This document shows, piece by piece, positions 1 to 6,246 of a DNA stretch of 12,149 bases. This stretch comes from JAJNBK01 sp035642715. Lineage in GTDB: Archaea; Thermoproteota; Nitrososphaeria; Nitrososphaerales; Nitrososphaeraceae. Position numbers and translations under genes: made by a program. Position 1 is the stretch's first letter; each line of letters starts with the position of its first letter. The stretch is taken from positions 1 through 12,149 of the forward strand of contig DASQRW010000214.1 in assembly GCA_035642715.1 (NCBI GenBank), given 5' to 3'. The notes under the pieces are model-generated. The model was not told where the DNA came from. It worked only from the letters and a program-made list of their open reading frames with translations, and made no database searches.

Positions 1-1622
1 GGCAATATTTCTGGGTCTATTCCAGTACCTGTATCCTTGACACTAACAATTACTTTACTATCTTTCTCTTCTGTGATAATAGATATAGTTCCTTCTTTGG
101 TAAATTTGATAGCATTATCTAGTAAGTTTGAAATAACTTGAATGAGTCTTCCTCTATCTGCTTCTACAAATATATTATCTTTGTTATTAGGTTCATACAA
201 TAACTTTACCGCTATGTTATCTCTTTCAATACGATTTCTATAGTCATCTATAATACTTGATATCAAATCAGATAGGTTAAACCGTTCTTTATTTAATTTT
301 AGAGAATGACTTTCTATTTTTGTAACATCAAGTATATCTTCTGTAAGTCGTTGTAGTCTTTTTGCATTTCTTGTGATAATAGATAGTAAATCAACCTGTT
401 GGGTATCTTTTATTTTAAAGCGAAGAACTTCAGTTAAACTGAGTATTGGCTGTATAGGAGTTCGTAATTCATGAGCTGCTATATTGATAAATTCGTTTTG
501 CATCTTATCATGAACTTTTAGCTGTTCATTTGCTGATTCCAGTTTTTTGTTGGTTTGTACAAATTGCTTATTTGATTCATCTAATTCTTTTGTCCTTCTT
601 TTTACCTCTCTATCCAAGCTGCTGTTCCATTTAATAAGAAAGACAATTAGAATTACAACTGCAGTAGTTATGCCTGCGAGTAGTGAAAATGTCTGTAATC
701 TTTGTACAGAAATTACATCATTGATCTGCGAATAAATTGCTGAAGTAGGTGTTATTATAAAAATAAAATATATGGGTTTTCCTGCAACAAAAATAGGAGT
801 CCCCGTGTTTAGTCTTTCACCATTCTTAAATTCGTAAATACCAAAATCTTGTTTTCCAGACAATACTGTTTGTATGATGTTATTTAGCATCGTGTTGTGT
901 TCTGTGACATCTTGTGTGTAGCTGCCAAAGAATGGTGTCCCAATAAATGATTTAACTGGATGAATTAATTGAACAGAGTTTCTATCCATAACTGCCAGAT
1001 ACTGTGATTTTATGTCATAGGTATTTCCATAATATTCAAAAAATGGTATTGTGGGTATTTCTGCTCCTACTAATCCAACGTATTCTCCAGTGTCTCTGTT
1101 TATTATCGGATAAGTCATGGCTATCCTATATTTGCCATCGATTCCTTCAAAGCCATTGGAAAACGTTGGGGTCAGAGTACGTCTGGTCTCTTTCACATAA
1201 TCTCTAAATGAAATATCGATGTTAATGAAACTTTTTTGTCCTTTTGAAACTATATTAGAAGTTATAATGTCATCTTTATCAGCAATGAAAAGTCCATCAA
1301 CTGTAGTTAGAGTATTGGCTTGACTATATTTTTCTTGCATTAGCTTGTTAGTTTTATCGCCTGATAGTGTCCCTTGCTGCAAATATGCAGAGTCTGCTAA
1401 ACCCTGAAGAATAGACATAACTAGACGGAGATCAGAGCCAATATGTTGTGAAATAGCCTGTGTAGCTTGGACCTGACGCTCTTGTTGCTGCTCAAATAGA
1501 CTGTTTCTGATACTATGCTCGGTAATATTCTGAAGATAAAAGAATAAGCCGTATGAAATGATAATAATTAAAATAATAGAAATAATGCTTATTTCTTTGA
1601 CTCTTCCGGAGAAGAGGTTCAT
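1..1622 (-). CDS. Membrane sensor histidine kinase with extracellular Cache-type domain (partial, 3' end off window)
   Basis: Two-component sensor kinase that would autophosphorylate on histidine and pass the phosphate to a response regulator. About 540 codons lie in the window and the C-terminus is cut off by the left edge. Translation from ATG 1622 gives transmembrane helix 1 (residues ~10-30), a long extracytoplasmic sensor region (~35-305) whose pattern (FRDYVKETRR, GKYRIAMTYPI, GEYVGLVGAEI) fits a double Cache ligand-binding domain, helix 2 (~312-330), a short coiled linker without an obvious HAMP domain, a HisKA domain with the H-box AAHELRTP (phospho-acceptor H384), an ATPase N-box NLLDNAIKFT (N499, N503) and a G1 box DTGTGID (530-536). 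The rest of the ATP lid is outside the window. Family assignment is firm; the ligand is unknown. No response regulator lies next to it on this side, and a TATA box sits just upstream. Confidence 0.93.
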   Translation of the reverse strand, partial: MNLFSGRVKEISIISIILIIIISYGLFFYLQNITEHSIRNSLFEQQQERQVQATQAISQHIGSDLRLVMSILQGLADSAYLQQGTLSGDKTNKLMQEKYSQANTLTTVDGLFIADKDDIITSNIVSKGQKSFINIDISFRDYVKETRRTLTPTFSNGFEGIDGKYRIAMTYPIINRDTGEYVGLVGAEIPTIPFFEYYGNTYDIKSQYLAVMDRNSVQLIHPVKSFIGTPFFGSYTQDVTEHNTMLNNIIQTVLSGKQDFGIYEFKNGERLNTGTPIFVAGKPIYFIFIITPTSAIYSQINDVISVQRLQTFSLLAGITTAVVILIVFLIKWNSSLDREVKRRTKELDESNKQFVQTNKKLESANEQLKVHDKMQNEFINIAAHELRTPIQPILSLTEVLRFKIKDTQQVDLLSIITRNAKRLQRLTEDILDVTKIESHSLKLNKERFNLSDLISSIIDDYRNRIERDNIAVKLLYEPNNKDNIFVEADRGRLIQVISNLLDNAIKFTKEGTISIITEEKDSKVIVSVKDTGTGIDPEIL

Positions 1623-1655
1623 GTAATTTTCACTCGTAAATTAATGCTAACAGTG

Positions 1656-1671
1656 TGTATATATATATAAT
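1656..1671 (-). promoter_or_regulatory. Probable TATA box of the histidine kinase gene
   Basis: Alternating TA run (GATTATATATATATACA on the minus strand). Its centre is about 42 bp upstream of the kinase ATG, so transcription would start near 1639 and leave a leader of roughly 17 nt, which contains no strong Shine-Dalgarno. The position suits an archaeal TATA element, but simple TA repeats are common in this AT-rich DNA. Confidence 0.5.
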
Positions 1672-1720
1672 CTGTCTTTCTCCAATAGAACTCGACCGAC
1701 TTAGGTACTTGTAATTCTTG

Positions 1721-1795
1721 CTTCCTCCCTTCCTTCCTTCCTCCCTTCCTTCCTTCCTTCCTTCCTCCCTTCCTTCCTTCCTCCCTCCCATCTCC
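1721..1795. repeat. Polypyrimidine/polypurine microsatellite (CCTT/CTCCC units)
   Basis: An uninterrupted pyrimidine tract on the plus strand. It resolves into blocks of TTCC repeats, each closed by TCCC: a 9-base lead block (1721-1729), a 16-base block (1730-1745), a 24-base block (1746-1769) and an exact copy of the 16-base block (1770-1785), then a short tail. It lies about 50 bp upstream of the kinase TATA box, so it is probably not in the mRNA. Such tracts can form triplex (H-) DNA and slip during replication. A lysine/arginine/glycine-rich reading frame through it on the minus strand is a by-product of the repeat, not a credible gene. Confidence 0.9.
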
Positions 1796-1967
1796 CATAG
1801 GCAATAGTGAGTGCTTGTAGGTTGTAACCCTTGATCCTTCTTTTTGTCTATTCTAGTTCTACTGATTTATCGTTTATTGTCGCTATCTTCTATAGTATTT
1901 TCTTTTTCCACTATTTCTTCAATTAATGTTCTCTTGTCATTAGTCTTCTGGATCTTCTACTTCGCTG

Positions 1968-2336
1968 TCAGACCGCTGCACCTTCATCATCATCCTCTTC
2001 ATCTTCTCTATTATCATTGATCTTCAGCCGCTGCTGCTCAAACGCGATCTGAGTAGTTGTGGTGTTCTGTTTTGCTATTTTCTTTAGTGCTTCGATCTTA
2101 TCAGTTTTAAAACCCTGACAGTCCCGCAGATTACATTCCATGATTATCAAAGCCTCGTATAAAGTCTCAAATGCAACATCAAAGGGTATCTCATGCTTCA
2201 CAATGCAGTCAGTAATAGCGACGCCTAATATACGCGATTTATCTAACAACATCTCCTTATTGATATGTTCTTGTATTGCTTCTGCTTCCTTCCCTTCCTC
2301 TTCATCATATTTCTCTTCTTTCTTCTCATCATTCAT
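1968..2336 (-). CDS. Acidic hypothetical protein with helical core
   Basis: 122 residues; I do not recognise the family. A highly charged N-terminus (Glu/Lys-rich, residues 1-28) precedes a helical, more hydrophobic core (~29-78) with Cys44, Cys68 and Cys73, then a Lys/Gln-rich helix and an acidic tail (NREDEEDDDEGAAV). No signal peptide or membrane segment, so probably cytoplasmic. Start ATG 2336 is preceded by GGAGG at 2351-2355, about 14 nt away, longer than the usual Shine-Dalgarno spacing; Met29 is an alternative start closer to the conserved-looking core. Downstream frames suggest the original protein had a longer acidic tail now separated by frameshifts. It could be a true small gene or the front part of a decaying one. 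The plus-strand frames over it are Ser-rich shadows. Confidence 0.6.
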   Translation of the reverse strand: MNDEKKEEKYDEEEGKEAEAIQEHINKEMLLDKSRILGVAITDCIVKHEIPFDVAFETLYEALIIMECNLRDCQGFKTDKIEALKKIAKQNTTTTQIAFEQQRLKINDNREDEEDDDEGAAV

Positions 2337-2344
2337 TCTCTTTA

Positions 2345-3075
2345 TTTTCTCCTCCTTCTAGTTACAAGGGATATTTGACTGAATTGAATACTCTCTCTCA
2401 GTATTTTGTTATTATGGTATTTTTTAAACGCTTTGATAACTTGTGGTATATACTGGTTAAGACTTCATTTAATGTTTTTGCATTGAGTATCTATCCAGAA
2501 TAATAAGACTCATATAGAGATCATGAAGGTCTACATGGATTACAAAATATAGGGAAGCCAATCTATACACTGTGCAATAATAATTAGTTGCTGCTCTAGA
2601 TCTGACTCTGATTGTTGCTTCTGCTCTTTTCAGAAGTGGTACTCAATCAGTCAGTCTTACTTCTATTTGGCACAATAAGAAATCGAAATATTCAAGATCT
2701 CTAGCATATCTTTGAAAGTATAAACTAATCTACACAGATGATGGGATGATAAGGAGGTCTGAATTCTAAGGGGAATATTAGAGGGACTACTTTATAGATA
2801 ATCCTGATGAGATTAAGAACCGCTAATCACTTTTAAGAATTATTACTGATTTACATTGGCTTGAAATGGAGATAAAGTAAGACTAATAGTTCTCCATTAG
2901 ATATTCTTCTACGATTTCATAGTTAAGCCTATATTGTACCGTTGACTTTTGACTTTTCTTTAGAATCCAGATTATATGGTAATTGGTGTATGCAAGTATT
3001 AGCTTTTGTTATAAAATAATATTATTGAAAGAACAGACATACTGATTTTTAAGATACTACTATTAACAGAGAGTC
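2345..3075. other. Long intergenic region with only short open stretches
   Basis: About 730 bases with no convincing gene. Short coding-like stretches without start codons exist: minus strand 2342-2464 (about 40 codons, SLNQYIPQVIKAFKKYH near its start) and plus strand around 2780-2880 (RDYFIDNPDEIKNR, a stop, then LLRIITDLHWLEMEIK). These may be gene debris or chance open frames. The last 70 bases hold the zinc-finger promoter. No tRNA, hairpin array or repeat family was recognised. Confidence 0.5.
3009..3018 (+). promoter_or_regulatory. Candidate TATA box for the C2H2 zinc-finger gene
   Basis: TTATAAAATA lies about 62 bp before the ATG at 3076, so the transcript would start near 3040 with a leader of about 35 nt. 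No strong Shine-Dalgarno is seen; only a weak AGAGAG stands just before the start. Confidence 0.4.
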
Positions 3076-3282
3076 ATGACAGATACAACTAAACTAAAAT
3101 ATAGAGTTAACTACAACTATGCCATTTACAATTTCAAAACAAAAGAATATGAAAGTAAAGAAGCAATTTATCATAGCTATGACCAAGTGAGGGCAAACCG
3201 TTGGAAATGTGAGAAATGTCAAAGCTTGTTTGCAAGTTTTAGAGAATTAAAAATTCATAAAAATGAATACCATTCTTATTAG
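3076..3282 (+). CDS. Single C2H2 zinc-finger mini-protein
   Basis: 68 residues. The C-terminal third is one classical zinc finger: WKCEKCQSLFASFRELKIHK with Cys45, Cys48, His61 and His66 (C-x2-C-x12-H-x4-H), and the hydrophobic core residues Phe52 and Leu58 in the expected places. The N-terminal ~40 residues are Tyr-rich with alternating charged and aromatic residues and look like a small beta-rich extension (YRVNYNYAIYNF). It would bind one zinc ion; DNA, RNA or protein binding are all possible, and a lone finger usually needs a partner or dimerisation for DNA specificity. Small archaeal proteins with one such finger are well known, so this is probably a real gene. Its neighbours do not indicate a target. 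Confidence 0.8.
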   Translation: MTDTTKLKYRVNYNYAIYNFKTKEYESKEAIYHSYDQVRANRWKCEKCQSLFASFRELKIHKNEYHSY

Positions 3283-3685
3283 ATAAGTTTCCCACCCCTG
3301 CCGCTAGGACCACCACCATCATCTTCATTATTTAGAATGCAGATCCTCTTAGTTGTTCTACAGCATAATGTCGTTAGTCTGGAAGCTTTTAACTACTTGT
3401 ATTTTAAGAGATTGAGAATCAGCGGCAGCAAGAAAATTATGATGTTGTAGCTAGAGATCCCATTAGAATTTTTTATATTGACAATAGCATTTTTGCTTTT
3501 AGAGGCTCATTATTGTCGTAAAATGGCGTGTTACCTATTCCAATGATATGCTCCTACATATGCCTCATAATAATAATTATAGGAAGCACAACAAATGTCA
3601 ATAAAATAAGACATCTCTGCCTTTGAAGATATATTAGACCTAAGCAGGTGTTTCTGCTACAATGATTCAAAGGAATTCAAATTGA
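3283..3685. other. Intergenic region with small possible gene fragments
   Basis: On the minus strand a 37-codon frame without a start ends at 3279 with a Gly-rich tail (NNEDDGGGPSGRGGKLI), tail-to-tail with the zinc-finger gene. On the plus strand 3408-3521 is open for 37 codons and reads VVARDPIRIFYIDNSIFAFR, also without a start codon. Neither can be assigned. Both lengths are within what chance produces in AT-rich DNA, though the amino-acid make-up looks protein-like. Confidence 0.4.
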
Positions 3686-4180
3686 TTAGTCCTGTTCTAA
3701 GTCATGCTCAAGAAAGTAGGTTGGACGCTTAAGAGAAAGACCTCCATCTACATCTAGAATAGTTCCTGTAATATAGCTTGCATTATCAGATGCAAGAAAT
3801 AGAGCTACTTTAGCTATTTCTTCTGGTTGTCCCATTCTATGAATAGGAATTTCACTTTCCTTTTGCTTTTTCTTTTCTTTATTATCAAGCAGTTCTTGGT
3901 TTGTATTAGTAGATATAATACCTGGTGCTATGCCGTTTACTCTTATGCCTATGTCTGCTAGTTCCAGGGCAAGTGTTTTAGTTAGAGACTCAACACCTGC
4001 CTTTGAAGATGTGAATGGATTTATACCGGACTTTGAAGCCTCATATGTCTCTGAATCAGATTGAGATATTGACTCATGACATGACGAGATGTTAATAATG
4101 GAGTAATTTTTCTCATCCTTATTCAACATTCGTTTTACTGCTTCTTTGGTACATAGATATGATATACACTTGTCAATAAA
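3686..4180 (-). pseudogene. Short-chain dehydrogenase/reductase remnant (N-terminal Rossmann half lost)
   Basis: The classical SDR family comprises NAD(P)-dependent oxidoreductases of about 250-270 residues; this frame resembles the FabG/glucose-dehydrogenase-like branch. From ATG 4129 it gives 147 residues covering only the back half: INISSCHE with catalytic Ser16, Tyr29 and Lys33 (YEASK, correct 13-residue Ser-Tyr spacing), NGIAPG (65-70), IHRMGQPEEIAKVALFLASD and the final YITGTILDVDGG. Homology continues upstream of that Met in frame (YLCTKEAVKRM) until a TAG near 4180, so ATG 4129 is not the native start. The GxxxGxG cofactor loop and NNAG motif are absent. A 10-residue segment after Tyr29 is tandemly duplicated (SKSGINPFT / SSKAGVESLT), displacing the helix that carries Tyr and Lys. 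Very likely inactive; what substrate it once used cannot be said. Confidence 0.8.
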
Positions 4181-4480
4181 CTATATTATCATAATAACGT
4201 CATTTGTTACTAATTTTATTGTGAACCTAGAGTAAAGGATAGTCGGGGTAGGAGGATAAGATTACAAGGTGAAGGAAAGAATAGTAGCGAAGAAAACATT
4301 TACAAAGCAAAAGGCATTGCAATGATATTATACTTTGTAAAGTCGGCTATGCTAGATAACAAAAATATTCCCATATAATAAGATGAAAATAATTCAATTT
4401 TTAGCATTCGCTTATTTTCTTAATCAGTTATGCTTCTAATTTGTTAAAAACCATTACAATTGAAATTATTATTATTAGTA
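4181..4480. other. Intergenic: no recognisable gene
   Basis: The missing front half of the SDR is not recognisable here in any frame I read. A plus-strand stretch 4214-4378 is open for 54 codons without a usable start (it ends KSAMLDNKNIPI); the 5' part is purine-rich, so this may be chance. An ATT/AGT triplet run at about 4465-4490 supplies several in-frame stop codons directly after the membrane-anchored gene at 4481. Confidence 0.4.
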
Positions 4481-5083
4481 TTAGTATTGTACTGTACTTC
4501 GACATTCAGCTGGCTTTACTCCTTCCTGCGTATTAATAATTTCCTGGATACCTTTTCGCAAAAACTGAGTAGAATTTAATGAAATCTTTTTTCCTTCCTC
4601 AGGTGTTATGTATGAGGTAGGTTGTAATCCAATACTACCTGCTACAGTTCTGCTTAAAGGATTGACATCTTTTACTCCTAAATCATTTACAACTTTTTTC
4701 AATTCATCTTTTGTTAGTGTGGCTCTTACTATTCGTTTGTCAACACTAATGTCCTCACTTATTGCTTTGTCAGATATTATGTTAATATTATATTTATTTT
4801 TAAAGTTCATAATGTCTGATTGACGTCCACTGAATGTGACAGGTAGTATTGCTTGTTCTGTCTCTATAGCATCAAGCTGCAATTTCAAAATCTCTATCTC
4901 ATTATTAGCTGCAAGGTCTTGATATTTTGTATATGCAGAATCAAGCAATTCATAGCACTTACCACCTATATTGACATTGACATGCTTTTCAGGATAGAAG
5001 TTGTACGCTAATAAGAAACTGATTATTCCACCAGCAGCAAATATAGCAATCGCAGGTATCACAAGCTTATGGTAATTTATCAT
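4481..5083 (-). CDS. Membrane-anchored hypothetical protein
   Basis: 200 residues; family not recognised. One hydrophobic segment (residues ~7-27, from LVIPAIAIFAAGG to SFLLA) behind a short positive N-terminus indicates a signal anchor with the rest outside the membrane; there is no lipobox cysteine. The soluble part has an amphipathic stretch (~50-75, YQDLAANNEIEILKLQLDAI), then alternating beta/alpha-like segments (~80-140) and a polar C-terminus. It has two cysteines, Cys43 and Cys194, that could pair outside the cell. Start ATG 5083 is supported by a TATA box at 5111-5120 at the distance expected for a nearly leaderless mRNA. The stop is reinforced by several further in-frame stops. Base use and amino-acid pattern look like a genuine gene. 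Plus-strand frames over it are shadows. Confidence 0.75.
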   Translation of the reverse strand: MINYHKLVIPAIAIFAAGGIISFLLAYNFYPEKHVNVNIGGKCYELLDSAYTKYQDLAANNEIEILKLQLDAIETEQAILPVTFSGRQSDIMNFKNKYNINIISDKAISEDISVDKRIVRATLTKDELKKVVNDLGVKDVNPLSRTVAGSIGLQPTSYITPEEGKKISLNSTQFLRKGIQEIINTQEGVKPAECRSTVQY

Positions 5084-5110
5084 ATCTCTTCAAGACCTTA
5101 AGCATTGCCT

Positions 5111-5120
5111 ATATAATAAA
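5111..5120 (-). promoter_or_regulatory. TATA box of the membrane-anchored hypothetical gene
   Basis: TTTATTATAT on the minus strand, centred about 32 bp upstream of ATG 5083. Transcription starting about 26 bp downstream of the box would leave only around 5 nt before the start codon, typical of nearly leaderless archaeal transcripts. Confidence 0.55.
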
Positions 5121-5511
5121 AAATGATTAATATAATATAAAAGTAGTTCATAATGAATCTTGTAATTCCTATTAGTTATTATATTTGAAAACAATGGTGA
5201 AAGATAAATAAAAAATTCAAGATTATTCAAATTTCAAACTATTTTGACTATTGATTGCTTGCAGCAGATCATTTCAGTAAAATAAGAGTGCACACTTGTT
5301 GACCATAATGGATAAATTGCATATCGACTGTTTGAAATCTAAAAGAATGCATAAATCCGAAATTATGTAAAGACGTTACCATGTAAGTACTTCTCAGCTA
5401 GAGAAAAAGCAAAAAGATGAGGTCAAAAATAAATATCTTTAGATATATCTACAACAAAAACAAAAAAAGAGGTTTGCTTTTTTGTACAAAAATATTAAAA
5501 CATTATCTTAT
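5121..5511. other. Intergenic: nothing recognisable
   Basis: AT-rich spacer of about 390 bases. The only items seen are a 20-codon plus-strand frame (MDKLHIDCLKSKRMHKSEIM) starting near 5308 and a plus-strand frame from 5417 that is the antisense of the mini-protein below. Neither is convincing as a gene, and no RNA gene or strong hairpin was found. Confidence 0.4.
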
Positions 5512-5643
5512 TTATGCAGAAGCCACTAATGGTTGTTCTTCTTTTTCAAGTTCTGGTTGGAGTTCTATATTCTCTTCCTCCTCTAACTTTTTGTTCTTTA
5601 TTTTCTGCTGCTGATTTTCTGGGATTTCGTAACCTAAACACAT
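5512..5643 (-). CDS. Possible 43-residue charged mini-protein
   Basis: ATG 5643 opens a 43-codon frame starting MCLGYEIPENQQQ, followed by a Lys/Glu-rich helix-like stretch (KIKNKKLEEEEN) and a tail ending EEQPLVASA. It is hydrophilic with no membrane segment or zinc motif; Cys2 is the only cysteine. The strongly biased Glu/Lys/Gln content with an ordinary N-terminus looks coding, whereas the opposite strand reads Ser/Phe-rich, the usual appearance of a shadow. A TATA-like AATTATATAG lies only about 10 bp upstream of the ATG, too close to serve that start, and no clear Shine-Dalgarno is visible, so expression is unproven. I do not recognise the family. Confidence 0.4.
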   Translation of the reverse strand: MCLGYEIPENQQQKIKNKKLEEEENIELQPELEKEEQPLVASA

Positions 5644-5766
5644 GGTAACTATATAATTAGATTCTATTGCTTAAATGAATTTTCATTTTGATTGATTTTA
5701 TGATAAGGATACCTAGAGCGAAAATTATGAATGTGACAGGATAAAACCCTTAAGAGATACGTCTTT

Positions 5767-5783
5767 GTATATATATATATAAA
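5767..5783 (+). promoter_or_regulatory. Candidate TATA box upstream of the 5871-6167 gene
   Basis: A TA run (GTATATATATATATAAA) that would place the transcript start near 5802. The first ATG downstream is at 5837 (MKKIKSSSHIYIVKCFIE, then stops) and the main frame begins later, so the box fits a transcript covering both, consistent with a 5' frameshift in the gene. Confidence 0.4.
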
Positions 5784-5870
5784 TAGACTAACGCAAGCCT
5801 ATCGAAAAATAAGTTGGAAGATCACTCTTATAAACAATGAAAAAAATAAAATCCTCTTCCCATATATATA

Positions 5871-6167
5871 TTGTTAAATGTTTTATTGAATAATAAAAAT
5901 AGCTTGGCCAGAAGTAAACAGTCATCGTCTTCATTACTACCAATAGATGAATGTGAAGAATGGATATGGGAGATCTTGGGCTGTACCAAAGACTGTGGTT
6001 TCGAATATTTGCCTGATGACGATAAAGAAATTCTGATATTTAATACAAATGATTTCTTTGCAGATACCAAAGCATTAGAGAAGATTAAGAGAATTACAGG
6101 AATGATATTAGTTCAGTTAAGTTCTCATAATTGCCACACACAATTATGGTTCCGCAGACTACGCTAA
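5871..6167 (+). CDS. Hypothetical acidic protein, start uncertain, possibly 5'-frameshifted
   Basis: 98 codons if the TTG at 5871 is used; this frame contains no early ATG. The segment from about residue 25 looks like a folded protein: DECEEWIWEILGCTKDCGFE, then YLPDDDKEILIFNTNDFFAD and a basic helix (KALEKIKRITGMILVQL) ending in HTQLWFRRLR. Cysteines at DEC, GCTKDC and HNC could bind metal or form a disulfide, but no known motif is matched. The preceding frame from ATG 5837 supplies a normal-looking N-terminus (MKKIKSSSHIYIVK) that would join after one frame change near 5885, so the gene may be broken or the true start may be an unusual codon. The opposite-strand frame is Ser-rich and judged a shadow. 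It converges with the pepF-like gene 79 bp away. Confidence 0.5.
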   Translation: MLNVLLNNKNSLARSKQSSSSLLPIDECEEWIWEILGCTKDCGFEYLPDDDKEILIFNTNDFFADTKALEKIKRITGMILVQLSSHNCHTQLWFRRLR

Positions 6168-6246
6168 ATTATATGTAATTATTACTTGTCTATATCGTTC
6201 TTCTGATTTACCCTGTCATTGTTGTCCGATTCACAGATACGCTAAA

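Larger units (their letters stand above)
1623..1967. other. Intergenic: kinase promoter, polypyrimidine tract and possible 3' remnants of the acidic gene
   Basis: Besides the TATA box and the repeat, 1867-1967 downstream of the acidic ORF carries short charged reading frames on the minus strand: one ending in RSDSEVEDPED just past the stop, then one in a third frame ending EKENTIEDSDNKR at 1867. They look like a frameshifted continuation of the acidic protein, though purine-rich DNA produces such peptides easily. No RNA gene is visible. Confidence 0.45.

Noticed and set aside
547..1207. Two plus-strand frames inside the kinase gene
   Set aside because: Antisense shadows of a clearly coding histidine kinase.
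1619..1804. Gly/Arg/Lys repeat protein frame on the minus strand
   Set aside because: It is simply the translation of the polypurine repeat joined to the kinase promoter region; no natural protein composition.
2140..2503. Ser/Phe-rich plus-strand frames over and beside the acidic gene
   Set aside because: Reverse complements of Glu/Lys codons give Ser/Phe runs; typical shadow composition, no folded-protein pattern.
3617..4010. A 14-base direct repeat CTGCCTTTGAAGAT (3617 and 3997)
   Set aside because: One such 14-mer match in a 12-kb AT-rich window is close to chance expectation, and the flanks do not match.
5828..6070. Minus-strand 80-codon frame
   Set aside because: Ser-rich antisense of the acidic plus-strand protein, which has the more natural composition.
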